A stretch of 64,000 bases of DNA from Verrucomicrobiota bacterium (GCA_023386835.1 JAEWIY010000152.1:1-64000), one strand, 5' to 3'. Counted from the stretch's first letter, positions 27,208 to 35,881 are shown. The notes: generated by a model from the letters alone, not told the origin. A program made the numbers and translations.

Positions 27208-29208
27208 ATGGCTGATTGGCGCACATCTCTGCTGACGCAGTTCGTTCCGGGCGTGAAACCGATTCTAGCGGTTTCCGATCCGGATGGTCTGTTGCGCGAG
27301 CCGACCCTGTTGAAATGCGTCGAAGAACGCGGATTCATTGTCCTGTTTTTCGAAGATCCCCTCGCTTTTCGCGTTGAATACGAAACGCGCGTCCGTTGCC
27401 GGTGGGACGCCGGAGAGAACGTGGAGGCGGTGATTTCGTTCGAACCGGGGGAGCATGAGTTCGAGACCCTGCCGGTTGATGTGCTTTCGAGAGCTCGGCA
27501 GGTGCGGCTTCACCTCAAGGACATCTTTCCCCGGCTGGCTTACGATGTAATCCGCCACTTGGGACCGACCTACTTTGATGCGCTGTATGCGGCCTATCAA
27601 ACGAGTGCCGTGCAGTCGCTGGGCGATGCCATGTCCAAGGACTTTGTCCTGCGTCATCTCTACACTGTCGACGGCAGCCTGATCGCGACCGAGGCCGCAC
27701 TCCTGGGCTTCCTGTGCCGGACGCACTATGCGCAGGCGAAAATGCCGGATTTGCTGATCGAGCACCTTGATCGGACACTCGCGCCACGATTTCCGACCTG
27801 GTCTACCGGTCGCCTGCTGCGCGACCGGGCACTTTTCTTCGTCTTCCTGCAGGAGCGGTGGCCTCTTTTCGTGGCGGAGAGCGATGGTGGACGCGCCTTG
27901 GAGCAGAAGTTCGGCGCGGAACTGCGTGTACATGGACCGCACCGGGTCCCGTTCGAGCACCACGACGTACGCGTTTTTATCGACAACTTCTTCGCGGAGG
28001 GGTTGCTCACTCCCATCGCTTGGCGCTGGCAGGACGCGAGTGACGAGAGCTGGATTCGCGTTGGGCTCAAGGATGACGAGCACCGCAATCCCCAGCTCCG
28101 GCTCTCAGAGCTGCTGGCGGAGTTGACCGACGCCGTGCCGGCCGGGCACGCTCCAGTGGCGGATTGGCAGAAATTTTCGGTGCGGTGGGGGCAGGCTCGT
28201 ATGCTCTGGCTTGGGCTTGAGGCCAAAGCGCAGGAAACCCAGGCGGCGAGCTTTGCCACGGTGACCGGACTGCTGAAGGAACGCTTCGCCCTTTGGGTAG
28301 AACAATCCTATCCACGAATCCACAACGTGCCCGCCACCACGCCGGCCATGGTGCATCACGCTCCCGCCTATTTGGCGCGAATGCTCGATCAGGGGGCTGC
28401 CTCGCGCGTCGCCTTGGTGCTCATCGATGGCATGGCGATGGAACAGTGGGCGATGGTGAAGGAGATTCTGCAGCCCAAACTGTCGGGCGCATTGCTGGAC
28501 GAATCCGCCGTGTTTGCTTGGGCTCCGACCATCACGCCGGTTTCCCGGCAGGCGACATTCGCTGGCAAGGCCCCGATTTTCTTCGTCGATACGATTTACG
28601 AGACCTCACGGGACGAGAGCCGATGGCGGGAATTTTGGACCGGCCGCGGGCTATACGGCCATGAAGTCGCGGCGGTGTCCTTTCATGGCAACGACGGCGA
28701 CGAAAAGATCGTGGATGACTATCTCTCGGCCGACACCAAGGCTCTTGCCGTCACCTTCTACAAGGTGGACAAGATCATGCACGGCATGCAGCTCGGCGCG
28801 GCGGGCATGCAAAACCAAGTGGCCCAATGGGCGAATGGGAACGCACTACTCAACGTGCTCGATTTGCTGCTGGCTCGCGGTTTCACCGTTCTGATCACTG
28901 CCGATCACGGCAACACCGAGGCTATCGGTATCGGAGCCCCCAAACAGGGAGTGCTCTGCGATGTGCGAGGCGAGCGCACCCGGATCTTTAACGAGCCAAA
29001 ATTCGCTGCCGACTGTGTGGCGCAGGCGCCAGGAAGCCGCATCTGGCAGCATTCGGGACTCCCTGAGGATTTCATTCCGGTCGTGGCTCCAGCCGGGAAG
29101 GCATATGTTACCAAGAGAACCGCGCTCGTCTGCCACGGCGGCGACTCGCTGGAAGAGCTGGCCGTGCCCTTTGTGCTGTTACGCCGCGTCGACGGAGGTG
29201 CCGCTTGA
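27208..29208 (+). CDS. pglZ: BREX PglZ phosphatase-fold protein
   Basis: PglZ is the alkaline-phosphatase-superfamily core protein of every BREX type. The type 3 form here is 666 aa. The phosphatase-fold motifs are recognisable: LVLIDGMAMEQW near residue 402 and WAPTITPVSRQATFAGKAP near 435-453 (first metal site and the nucleophile region), with ADHGNTEA near 565-572 in the C-terminal part. The N-terminus MADWRTSLLTQFVPGVKP is typical. The ATG at 27208 immediately follows the helicase stop. The stop overlaps the TTG start of the next gene. Its role in phage exclusion is known only in general terms. Confidence 0.85.
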   Translation: MADWRTSLLTQFVPGVKPILAVSDPDGLLREPTLLKCVEERGFIVLFFEDPLAFRVEYETRVRCRWDAGENVEAVISFEPGEHEFETLPVDVLSRARQVRLHLKDIFPRLAYDVIRHLGPTYFDALYAAYQTSAVQSLGDAMSKDFVLRHLYTVDGSLIATEAALLGFLCRTHYAQAKMPDLLIEHLDRTLAPRFPTWSTGRLLRDRALFFVFLQERWPLFVAESDGGRALEQKFGAELRVHGPHRVPFEHHDVRVFIDNFFAEGLLTPIAWRWQDASDESWIRVGLKDDEHRNPQLRLSELLAELTDAVPAGHAPVADWQKFSVRWGQARMLWLGLEAKAQETQAASFATVTGLLKERFALWVEQSYPRIHNVPATTPAMVHHAPAYLARMLDQGAASRVALVLIDGMAMEQWAMVKEILQPKLSGALLDESAVFAWAPTITPVSRQATFAGKAPIFFVDTIYETSRDESRWREFWTGRGLYGHEVAAVSFHGNDGDEKIVDDYLSADTKALAVTFYKVDKIMHGMQLGAAGMQNQVAQWANGNALLNVLDLLLARGFTVLITADHGNTEAIGIGAPKQGVLCDVRGERTRIFNEPKFAADCVAQAPGSRIWQHSGLPEDFIPVVAPAGKAYVTKRTALVCHGGDSLEELAVPFVLLRRVDGGAA

Positions 29209-29969
29209 GCTCCAACCAGCGCATCGGTTTCGGGAAAAAAGTTCGCTGGGAATGGCTGCTCCTTGCGCTGCGGCTGCGCGCCAAAGGCGAGCCCTTTGAC
29301 GCGGCGCGCGACGAGTTGGTTCAGCTTATTGCCGAAACAAATCCGGGCAAGACGGCCATCGCGAAGATCCTTTCGAATCTACGGCAGGTCGTTTTTGAGC
29401 CGGTCGCGAGCTGCGAAGCGTTTGCCGAGCATGGCACCGGACTATTCCGTCAGCGCGGTGCGTCGGCCGCCTTTCCCGTGCTCTGGGGACTCTCGATCAC
29501 CTCTTACTCCTTCTTTGCGCAAACCGGTGAGACGATTGGCCGACTGCTTCGCCTGAACGCCGACTTCACTGCCGCCGAAATGGTGCGGCGGCTTACGGAG
29601 CGTGCCGGTGATCGAGCATTCGTCAGCCGGGTCGCGCGCTACAACCTGAGTAGTATGCTGGACTGGCAACTGCTGGGTTACGACGAGCGGACCAAACGCT
29701 ATAGTCGGGGCCGTGTCACGCGACTGGCCGATCCCGAGATGATCAGTTGGTTGGCCGAAGCCGTGTTGTTGGCCCTCGGGAAGAGCGCGTTGCCGCAGTC
29801 CCAGGTATTCGCGAGCAATCTCCTTTTTCCCTTCGAGATGAAGCCAACGCCTCTGGCTCACTTGACGGCGGCAAACCGACGACTGCATGTGGTCCGACAG
29901 AGTTTAAGCGAAGAGTTGGTCGCACTGGATGAAAACGCGGTGACGTATCGATCCGGACGAACGTCCTGA
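29205..29969 (+). CDS. Terminal BREX protein, BrxA-like
   Basis: The last gene of the locus encodes an all-alpha 254-aa protein with a basic N-terminus (KKVRWEWLLLALRLRAKGEP) and a central segment AFPVLWGLSITSYSFFAQTG. In type 3 BREX this position is held by BrxA, a small DNA-binding protein. I assign it on position, size and helical character rather than on a motif, so brxA-like is as far as I go. The start is TTG at 29205, overlapping the pglZ stop (TTGA). About 210 bases without a gene follow, containing a weak CTCAG/CTGAG hairpin near 29977-29992. Confidence 0.6.
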   Translation: MSSNQRIGFGKKVRWEWLLLALRLRAKGEPFDAARDELVQLIAETNPGKTAIAKILSNLRQVVFEPVASCEAFAEHGTGLFRQRGASAAFPVLWGLSITSYSFFAQTGETIGRLLRLNADFTAAEMVRRLTERAGDRAFVSRVARYNLSSMLDWQLLGYDERTKRYSRGRVTRLADPEMISWLAEAVLLALGKSALPQSQVFASNLLFPFEMKPTPLAHLTAANRRLHVVRQSLSEELVALDENAVTYRSGRTS

Positions 29970-30181
29970 CGTGTTCTCAGTCGGCTCTGAGAGACTCAAG
30001 CGACGGTCCAACAGCGACCAGGCGCCGGGGAAAGGCACCCTCGCTCCACTTTCTGACCTGGGAAAGCCGGTGACCTTATAGTCAAGTTCAAGTCGAGCGG
30101 CTAAATTCCGGGTAAACAATCGCCAGCGGTGGAAGTACTTGCCGATCGGCTGCAAAAACGCCAGAAGGGCATGGATGCGTC

Positions 30182-31489
30182 ATGCCGTTCGATCTCGATA
30201 ATGTTCTCGTTGTAGCGATATCGTCCTCCGCGCTGTTCGATGCGCGGGACGAAGATCGTCTTTTTCGAGAGCAGGGACAGCGGGCATTTAACGACTATCA
30301 GATAGTCAATGAAGAACGACCCTTCACCAGGGGTACCGCATTCCCGTTGATCGAGGGCTTGCTGCGACTGAACACGCTTTCGAAGAAGCCACTGGTCGAA
30401 GTCGTCATTCTGTCGCACAACAACCCCGAAGCGGGCCTTCGGGCAATGAATTCACTGGAGCACTACGGGCTCGATATCACGCGTGCGGCGTTCATCGGCG
30501 GCACGCCGGTCGCACGTTATCTGTCCCCGTATCGGGTAAAGCTGTTTCTTTCTCGGAACGAAGAGGACGTCCGCCAGGCGCTGGCTGGAGGAGTGGCGGC
30601 CGGCTTGATCTATGATCCACCAGATCAGCTTTGCGCGGAGGCAGGACAGCTCCGCATCGCCTTCGACGGCGACGCCGTCATCTTCTCGGACGAATCGGAG
30701 CGGGTCTACCAACAGACCAAAAGCCTTCAGGCGTTCTTCGAGCATGAGCAGGCGAATGCGATGAAGCCCATGGCGGACGGTCCATTTGCGACCTTCCTCC
30801 GCTGGATTGCTCAAGTGCAAGCGGACTCCGCGATCAGCAACCCGGACGGCAGCTGCCCCATTCGCACGGCGCTTGTCACAGCCCGGAACGGTCCAGCAGT
30901 TAAGCGGGTGATCCTCACGCTGCGCGCCTGGGGTGTTACCATCGACGAGGCGTTCTACCTAGGAGGCATCAAGAAATCAGAGATCCTCCAGGCGTTTAAT
31001 CCACATATCTTTTTCGACGATCAAGACGCTCACGCAGGCCCAGCGTCTCGGCTCGTTTCAACAGCGCGAGTCATGTACGGCCCGACTGCTGATCTGGCTC
31101 CGCCTCCTCCGGTAGTGAAATCGGAGCCTGCGGTCATTGTGTCGGCACAACCGTACGATGAGGCGACCCAGGTGGCAGTCGGCATCCCGCTCCCTTCGCT
31201 GACGAAGAAAGCATACGAGACTCGGGTGCGTCAAATTCTCCTCGGTTACACTCCGTTGAGTAACGGGGTGTTGGACCCGCGCTACAGAAAGTTCATCGCC
31301 GAGACCTGCGATCGCTCAGGCCAGGAACGGGCAGCCATTCTGCACGAGCTGGAGCGGTACGATTTGGGCGGCATGACCGGTCACAAGCCGATGCTGAACC
31401 GCGAACGGGAAGAGACTGTCGCCGCCAAGTTGAAGAGCGTGCTCGCGAAGGCCGAAACCTTGAGGCAAGGCACGCTCGACCTGAAGTGA
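30182..31489 (+). CDS. Cytosolic 5'-nucleotidase-family protein with C-terminal extension
   Basis: The first 300 residues match the IMP-GMP type cytosolic 5'-nucleotidase family (PF06189): MPFDLDNVLVVAISSSALFD at the start, RIAFDGDAVIFSDESERVY in the middle, and LGGIKKSEILQAFNPHIFFD with a terminal FDDQDAHAG. This family hydrolyses nucleoside monophosphates. The last 130 residues are not usual for the family and are helical and charged. It is followed after one base by an HExxH protein, so the two are co-expressed. The pair lies just after the BREX locus. Nucleotide depletion as an antiviral effect is inference. Confidence 0.7.
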   Translation: MPFDLDNVLVVAISSSALFDARDEDRLFREQGQRAFNDYQIVNEERPFTRGTAFPLIEGLLRLNTLSKKPLVEVVILSHNNPEAGLRAMNSLEHYGLDITRAAFIGGTPVARYLSPYRVKLFLSRNEEDVRQALAGGVAAGLIYDPPDQLCAEAGQLRIAFDGDAVIFSDESERVYQQTKSLQAFFEHEQANAMKPMADGPFATFLRWIAQVQADSAISNPDGSCPIRTALVTARNGPAVKRVILTLRAWGVTIDEAFYLGGIKKSEILQAFNPHIFFDDQDAHAGPASRLVSTARVMYGPTADLAPPPPVVKSEPAVIVSAQPYDEATQVAVGIPLPSLTKKAYETRVRQILLGYTPLSNGVLDPRYRKFIAETCDRSGQERAAILHELERYDLGGMTGHKPMLNREREETVAAKLKSVLAKAETLRQGTLDLK

Positions 31490-31490
31490 G

Positions 31491-32396
31491 ATGTCACCTC
31501 AGGAGCTGAAGCGTATTGCAGCCTCGTGTGCCGATCTCGGTGACCAGGCTGCCGACCACACTGGCTTCGTTGCGCTGCATCGGCTGGCGACGTTGCTGCG
31601 GGTGGAAGTCGAGTTTCGACCTCTGCTCGTTGAAGCCGTGATCGCAGCACCGGACGGCCCCGGCAGCTGGAAGGTTCTGGTTGATTCAGAAACACACCCA
31701 GAAGGGGTGACCCAGTTTCCGGTCGAAAGTCCCGATGGGCCGTTGTCGGCGCGGCTTCGCAACACCCTCGCGCATGAGTTCCTTCACACCCTCAGCTTTC
31801 GGGCGGAGGAGTTCGGCTATCGGCTCGAATTGAGCGGGAAGGAAACGCGGGCCCAGGCCGTGAAGCGGTTGGAACGCGAAACGGAGGGCTTTTCGCCATT
31901 TCTTGTGCTCGCACAAAAGGCGATTGAGGCCGAGTTGGAGTCACGTGGGCTGACTGTTGAGGTTCTGACCGACTGGCGACGGAGATGGTCGGTATCCCGG
32001 CAGGTCCTGGTGGCGAGGTTGGTCCTTTTCCAATCACTGCCGGAATTCCGCCTCCGGTTTCATGGCAGTATCACCAATGTCGCCGTCTGTGTTGCGGAAT
32101 GGGTGAACGAGGAATCAGCGGCGCTGTTGGAGTGGCCGGTGTATTTTAACTTTCGGGACGGTATTGTCCCGGAGTTCATTTGGCTACTGCGCAGCAAAGG
32201 AAAGCCAGAGCTGCGAGAGCTATTTCCGGATCCGGCCTTGCTGCTGAACGGCGGCAACAACCTCACCGCGCAGAACGCCCTGCCTGCTGGAACTGGGACG
32301 AATCCGCGCTCTGACACGCTCGACGTTGTGATCGACGTCGAACGGGTCGAAAAAAAGAAGGGCGAGTCGTTCCTGATCGTTTTCCGCGCCAAGTGA
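31491..32396 (+). CDS. HExxH zinc peptidase-like protein (ImmA/IrrE-like)
   Basis: The motif LRNTLAHEFLHTLSF is a zinc-metallopeptidase HExxH in the local setting of ImmA/IrrE-type or related stress peptidases, here without the XRE domain. The remainder (301 aa) is not assigned. The gene starts one base after the stop of the 5'-nucleotidase gene, so translation is coupled. In defence islands ImmA-like peptidases commonly cleave a repressor or activate a partner. Here the partner would be the nucleotidase or a shared activator. The substrate and the catalytic third ligand are not visible to me. Confidence 0.6.
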   Translation: MSPQELKRIAASCADLGDQAADHTGFVALHRLATLLRVEVEFRPLLVEAVIAAPDGPGSWKVLVDSETHPEGVTQFPVESPDGPLSARLRNTLAHEFLHTLSFRAEEFGYRLELSGKETRAQAVKRLERETEGFSPFLVLAQKAIEAELESRGLTVEVLTDWRRRWSVSRQVLVARLVLFQSLPEFRLRFHGSITNVAVCVAEWVNEESAALLEWPVYFNFRDGIVPEFIWLLRSKGKPELRELFPDPALLLNGGNNLTAQNALPAGTGTNPRSDTLDVVIDVERVEKKKGESFLIVFRAK

Positions 32397-32985
32397 AGGC
32401 GCAGGTTGCCACCAGGTTGCCGCCGAAGCTTCTTCTGGCTTCACTTTGCTTCTGTTGCCTGCTTTTATCTGCTTGCCCTAAACCATTAACCTTCAGTTAA
32501 GTCCGCAACCGCTAGCGATTTAGCTTCTGGATACTGGCGACTTTCGAATCCCCGTGGGGACGCCACTTTAAGTTATTCGGGCGGAGGCTTTTGCAGAACT
32601 GCGGGAGCCTCCACCCCTAGCAAACACTAGCAGTTTTAGAAGTTTTGCTTAACGCCCGACCCGGCCCGGCATAGTTCGGGCGGGTACTGAAGGCCGGGTC
32701 ACGTTTGCTCGGCCGACCCCACCCCGGGCGGCCATAAGAACAATCCCCTCAGAGGAGAAAATGCGGGGGAACTTGGGGGAAACCTCGGGAACGGGGCAGT
32801 GGCCATATCGAGCCCCGGGATCTTCGGGCTCCCACTGACCCCTGTGCAGCCAACCCCAAGAGCCGTAACAGGTATCATGCGCGTTCCACCGTTTCGCTGT
32901 GGAAGGACGCTCAACGCGGTAACAATCCCGCTTGTTCGCCTTCGGCGCTGGCTCTACTTGACAATGGGTGTAGTCTGAAGGCGCC
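32397..32985. other. Gene-poor region with inverted repeats and a tRNA-like fragment
   Basis: No convincing gene is present in about 590 bases. It contains a tRNA-Glu 3'-like fragment at 32543-32565, an inverted repeat GGAGGCT/AGCCTCC at 32583-32589 and 32606-32612, and a compound inverted repeat: CGCCCGA/TCGGGCG (32653-32659, 32676-32682) interlaced with GACCCGGCC/GGCCGGGTC (32658-32666, 32692-32700). Such structures suit an element end or terminator region. The promoter of the XRE-ImmA gene should lie near 32940-32985 but is not obvious. Confidence 0.45.
32543..32565 (+). other. tRNA-Glu 3'-end-like fragment, candidate attachment site
   Basis: TTCGAATCCCC-GTGGGGAC-GCCA (23 bases) reads as a T-loop, the 3' side of the T-stem, the acceptor strand, discriminator base and CCA. 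It closely resembles the 3' end of bacterial tRNA-Glu (TTCGAATCCCC...GGGGACGCCA). The upstream 50 bases do not form a D-arm or anticodon arm and the 5' side of the T-stem is absent, so this is a fragment and not a working tRNA gene. Fragments of this kind mark the att repeat at the end of integrative elements. No integrase gene is visible nearby. Confidence 0.5.
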
Positions 32986-34179
32986 ATGTCAAGTGAACCC
33001 TCCTTCAGCCCCGACCGTCTTCGGTCGTTCCGTTTGGCCCGAGGATGGTCGTTGGACGATCTTGCCTCACGCATGGGCGAAGCAGGCTACGGCATTTCGC
33101 GCCAAGCCCTTCACCAGTTCGAGAAGGGCAAGACTGTGCCCGCTCCCACCACGTTTCGCACTCTCGTCACTGTAATGGGCCTGCGCCCGTCCGAGCTGCT
33201 CGCATCTTCGTTCGGACTTCAGTTCGTCGCATTCCGGAAAACCTCCAAGCTCGGGAAGGGAGCGCAGGAGAGCATCAAGGCGGAGTTCTTGTGGAAAGCC
33301 GAGCGCCGGCAACGTCTCCTGCTCGCCAACGGGATTAATCCACGCCCGTGGTCGCTAGATAAGCGCCGCGTGGATACGGTCGAAGGCGCTGATGAAGTTG
33401 CGCGGTGGCTGCGTGCTGAGTGGCACTTGGGCCGCGATGCCATCGCCTCGCTCACCGACGCCTGTGAACATAACGGAGTCGAGGTTGTTTGTCTTGATCC
33501 AGAGGCCGAGGGATTCAGTGGTTTGTCCGCTTTCGAATCGGAGTCGCGAGCAGCGTTCGTTGCCTTTCAGCATCGCGCGACCGATGGCGCGCGGCAGCGG
33601 ATGGACCTGGCCCACGAACTCGCCCACCTTGTCTTCGACCCCGCTTCACCGGTTGCCGAAGAAGACTTTGCTCGCCGCTTCGCCGGCGCCCTCCTGCTGC
33701 CCGCTGAGACGGTTCAGGCCGAGCTGGGTCAGCGTCGTAGCTCGCTCACCTTTGCTGAGCTTCGCGCTCTCAAGGTTCGGTACGGCGTGTCCATGCAGGG
33801 ATGGATTCGTCGCGCTCGGGACCTGCACATCATTTCTGAAAGAACCTACAAGGGACTCCAGATTACTATAAACCGCTACGGACTCCGGGCAGACGAAGGA
33901 GAGCCGTACGTTGCTCCAGAAGTGTGTGACCGCGACGTGCGCTTGGCCGCTCGCGCGAGCACCGAGGGGCTATTGCCGGTGGAGGAGGCTGCCCGGTTGG
34001 CTGGAGTCGACCCCCATGTTCTTGCCAACGGCGCCCCCCACTCGTCACGGTCAACGCTCCGCGACCTCACGCGAGAGGAGCGTCGAATAGCGGCTCAACA
34101 GGCTGCTGCGTTCGCCGCCGAGGACCTCCAGAAACACCCGGAGACTCGGATCCCTGACGTTTTGGATCATGTTGATTAA
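32986..34179 (+). CDS. XRE-family regulator with ImmA/IrrE (DUF955) peptidase domain
   Basis: The N-terminal helix-turn-helix (LRSFRLARGWSLDDLASRMG, then ISRQALHQFEKG) is of XRE type. The middle has the zinc-peptidase motif RMDLAHELAHLVFDP (HExxH), as in ImmA/IrrE proteins. The last 60 residues are an unusual charged tail (STLRDLTREERRIAAQQAAA onward to ETRIPDVLDHVD) that resembles a short MazE-like antitoxin tail. The stop codon overlaps the MazF-like toxin ATG by 11 bases, so the two genes are translationally coupled. Repression relieved by self- or partner-cleavage is known for the family; control of this toxin is inferred. Confidence 0.78.
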   Translation: MSSEPSFSPDRLRSFRLARGWSLDDLASRMGEAGYGISRQALHQFEKGKTVPAPTTFRTLVTVMGLRPSELLASSFGLQFVAFRKTSKLGKGAQESIKAEFLWKAERRQRLLLANGINPRPWSLDKRRVDTVEGADEVARWLRAEWHLGRDAIASLTDACEHNGVEVVCLDPEAEGFSGLSAFESESRAAFVAFQHRATDGARQRMDLAHELAHLVFDPASPVAEEDFARRFAGALLLPAETVQAELGQRRSSLTFAELRALKVRYGVSMQGWIRRARDLHIISERTYKGLQITINRYGLRADEGEPYVAPEVCDRDVRLAARASTEGLLPVEEAARLAGVDPHVLANGAPHSSRSTLRDLTREERRIAAQQAAAFAAEDLQKHPETRIPDVLDHVD

Positions 34180-34519
34180 CCCGAGGCGAGGAGAGATCTG
34201 GTGGGTGAACTTCGATCCCATCGTCGGTTCGGAGATCACCAAGACACGCCCTGCCGTCGTCTTGGATCACGGGCATCCAACGCTGGGGCTCCGTATTGTC
34301 GCTCCCATTACCGACTGGAAATCGAACTACGCCAAGAGCATCGCTAAGGTCCACTTGCAAGCGACAGCGATGAACGGGTTGTCGAAGGATTCGGCAGCCG
34401 ACGCCTACCAGATCAAGACCGTCAGTCTCGAACGCTTTACCCGCAAACTCGGCATTCTCCCGCAGGCCACCGTGGACGAAGTCGCCGCCGCCGTGGCGAC
34501 GCTGATCGACGCGCCATGA
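34169..34519 (+). CDS. MazF/PemK-like mRNA interferase toxin
   Basis: The N-terminus RRGEIWWVNFDPIVGSEITK and TRPAVVLDHG are the hallmark of the MazF/PemK fold, with the conserved arginine-glycine-glutamate start and the KTRPAVV strand. The protein has 116 aa, as expected. It cleaves RNA in a sequence-specific way if unrestrained. The ATG at 34169 overlaps the end of the XRE-ImmA gene. No separate MazE gene is present, so the upstream C-terminal tail or another antitoxin must neutralise it. The next gene is convergent. Confidence 0.8.
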   Translation: MLINPRRGEIWWVNFDPIVGSEITKTRPAVVLDHGHPTLGLRIVAPITDWKSNYAKSIAKVHLQATAMNGLSKDSAADAYQIKTVSLERFTRKLGILPQATVDEVAAAVATLIDAP

Positions 34520-34595
34520 GTGGATAACTGCGGCTTCAGCGGTGCTTCAAGTTAAGGGCAGCCGCGTCCGCCGCGAGCCGGCGTCAGTAGCTTTG

Positions 34596-35759
34596 TCACA
34601 AGTCAACCGAACAAGCGTCCCAAGGGACAGCCACTTCTCTCAGTCGGGCATTAAAATCTGTCCAGCGACGTGGATCCACGTCGTTCAGGTAAGCGACAAG
34701 GCCTTGGAGATGATTATAAAATCCCAATCCGGATTCAAAACCGTGGTGCCGAGCAACCGAAACTAGCCCAAACTTCTCTATCGCATGAAAGAATCGATCG
34801 ATCCGGGTAACCGTCCACTGCGGGACACGCGGCTGCTCTCCGTCGACAAGCAAACCGAGTACCATCTTACGAGAGCCGGCGCGAGCTATACGCGTCTTTT
34901 TCTTGTTAACGCTAAAGCCGTGACTTTGGACAATGCGTATAACGCCCGAGCTGATCTCGGAGATAGATTTCGCGCTAGGATATTGATGTGCTGAAAGCGT
35001 GAGATCGTCTGCATAGCGAGTATATACTAGATGCTTTAAATCCGCAAATTCAGCCAAGTCGACGTCTAGGCCGAGTGCGGCAAGATTTCCAAGCATCGGG
35101 CTCGTGGGGGCGCCTTGAGGGAGCACTCCGACTTTGCCCCAATGGTGCGAGTATGGCAGCTCCTTGGTAGAGCTGTAGGGTTTGCGATCAAACCACCGCT
35201 CCACCGAGTCGCGAGTTTCGCGGGGGAGATGGGTGGTGGTACAAAGCCTTGCCATCTCAAAAGACAAGAGCGGCCGGTACCCAAGCGATATAAATGTATC
35301 ATAAACGCGCACCTCATCCACACTGTAAAAGAAATCGGCAAGATCGAAGTGAAAGATAAATTTCGCCCTGCAGTGCTGCAGGGCGCAACGACGAATTCCG
35401 CCAGCGGGATGAAAGGCGAAGGATGCCGGATGTGGGCGCACCTTTTGCAGGATCTCCTGGTTAATGAACTGCTGAACGCGCAGCAGATCCGGGGTCGGCG
35501 AATGAATAAATCGGCGGCCCCCGGAGCGTTTTGAGATGGAGAAAATTCGGTAATTTGCCCCCTCGCGCCGCCTGTCCACTGATTGGTGCAGCAATCTATA
35601 GTCGACGGCACAAATCCGCGAGAGGTGTCGGAGTGAGAACACAACTGCGACATTGTTTCTCGACAACCCACGCGAATAGTCGACGAGCGCTCGGGCCGCA
35701 CGTGCGCCCAGTTTGGGCAGCGCTGCCTCCAGAAGTTGGTGTGCCGACCAAGTCTCCAT
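34596..35759 (-). CDS. Retron-type reverse transcriptase
   Basis: A 387-aa reverse transcriptase. The palm motifs are all present: HFDLADFF (metal aspartate Asp139), LPQGAPTSP at 213-221, and YTRYADDLTLS with the catalytic YADD at 249-252. The region before motif A reads CALQH at 125-129, where retron enzymes have NAxxH, so His129 is kept but Asn is Cys. The VTG motif of retron domain Y appears as VLG (MVLGLLVDGEQ). These two deviations keep it in the retron group but on a distant branch. The gene follows a PRTase-like gene on the same strand, with a structured 122-base gap between them. Confidence 0.78.
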   Translation of the reverse strand: METWSAHQLLEAALPKLGARAARALVDYSRGLSRNNVAVVFSLRHLSRICAVDYRLLHQSVDRRREGANYRIFSISKRSGGRRFIHSPTPDLLRVQQFINQEILQKVRPHPASFAFHPAGGIRRCALQHCRAKFIFHFDLADFFYSVDEVRVYDTFISLGYRPLLSFEMARLCTTTHLPRETRDSVERWFDRKPYSSTKELPYSHHWGKVGVLPQGAPTSPMLGNLAALGLDVDLAEFADLKHLVYTRYADDLTLSAHQYPSAKSISEISSGVIRIVQSHGFSVNKKKTRIARAGSRKMVLGLLVDGEQPRVPQWTVTRIDRFFHAIEKFGLVSVARHHGFESGLGFYNHLQGLVAYLNDVDPRRWTDFNARLREVAVPWDACSVDL

Positions 35760-35881
35760 TCACTCTCTTTCAGACCCGAAGGGTCCGTGCCGATCGGGCC
35801 CCATCCTAGACCTCGCACGGACAGGGGGCTCGATCGTCATGGACGGCGAAGCCGTCCTTGCGTCAGTTCTTTCCAGAGGCT
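35760..35881 (-). ncRNA. Candidate retron msr-msd RNA
   Basis: The minus-strand gap between the PRTase gene and the reverse transcriptase is unusually rich in structure. It contains GGACGGC-TTC-GCCGTCC (35841-35857), an 8-bp stem GTCCGTGC/GCACGGAC (35783-35790 with 35815-35822, perfect in both arms) and GACCC-TTC-GGGTC (35773-35785), which partly overlaps the stem and would be an alternative fold. Retron RNA genes lie just upstream of the reverse transcriptase, as here. I cannot identify a1/a2 complementary ends or the branching guanosine, so the extent is uncertain. A second structured segment lies at 37201-37233, upstream of the whole operon. Confidence 0.4.

Noticed and set aside
32543..32565. 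A complete tRNA-Glu gene
   Set aside because: The upstream 50 bases do not form a D-arm or anticodon arm and the 5' T-stem is missing.
22357..35759. Retron of the ATPase-HNH type formed by the Septu-like pair and the reverse transcriptase
   Set aside because: The reverse transcriptase lies about 10 kb away on the opposite strand and has its own PRTase partner. The ATPase-HNH pair is bound by start-stop overlaps to the BREX genes.
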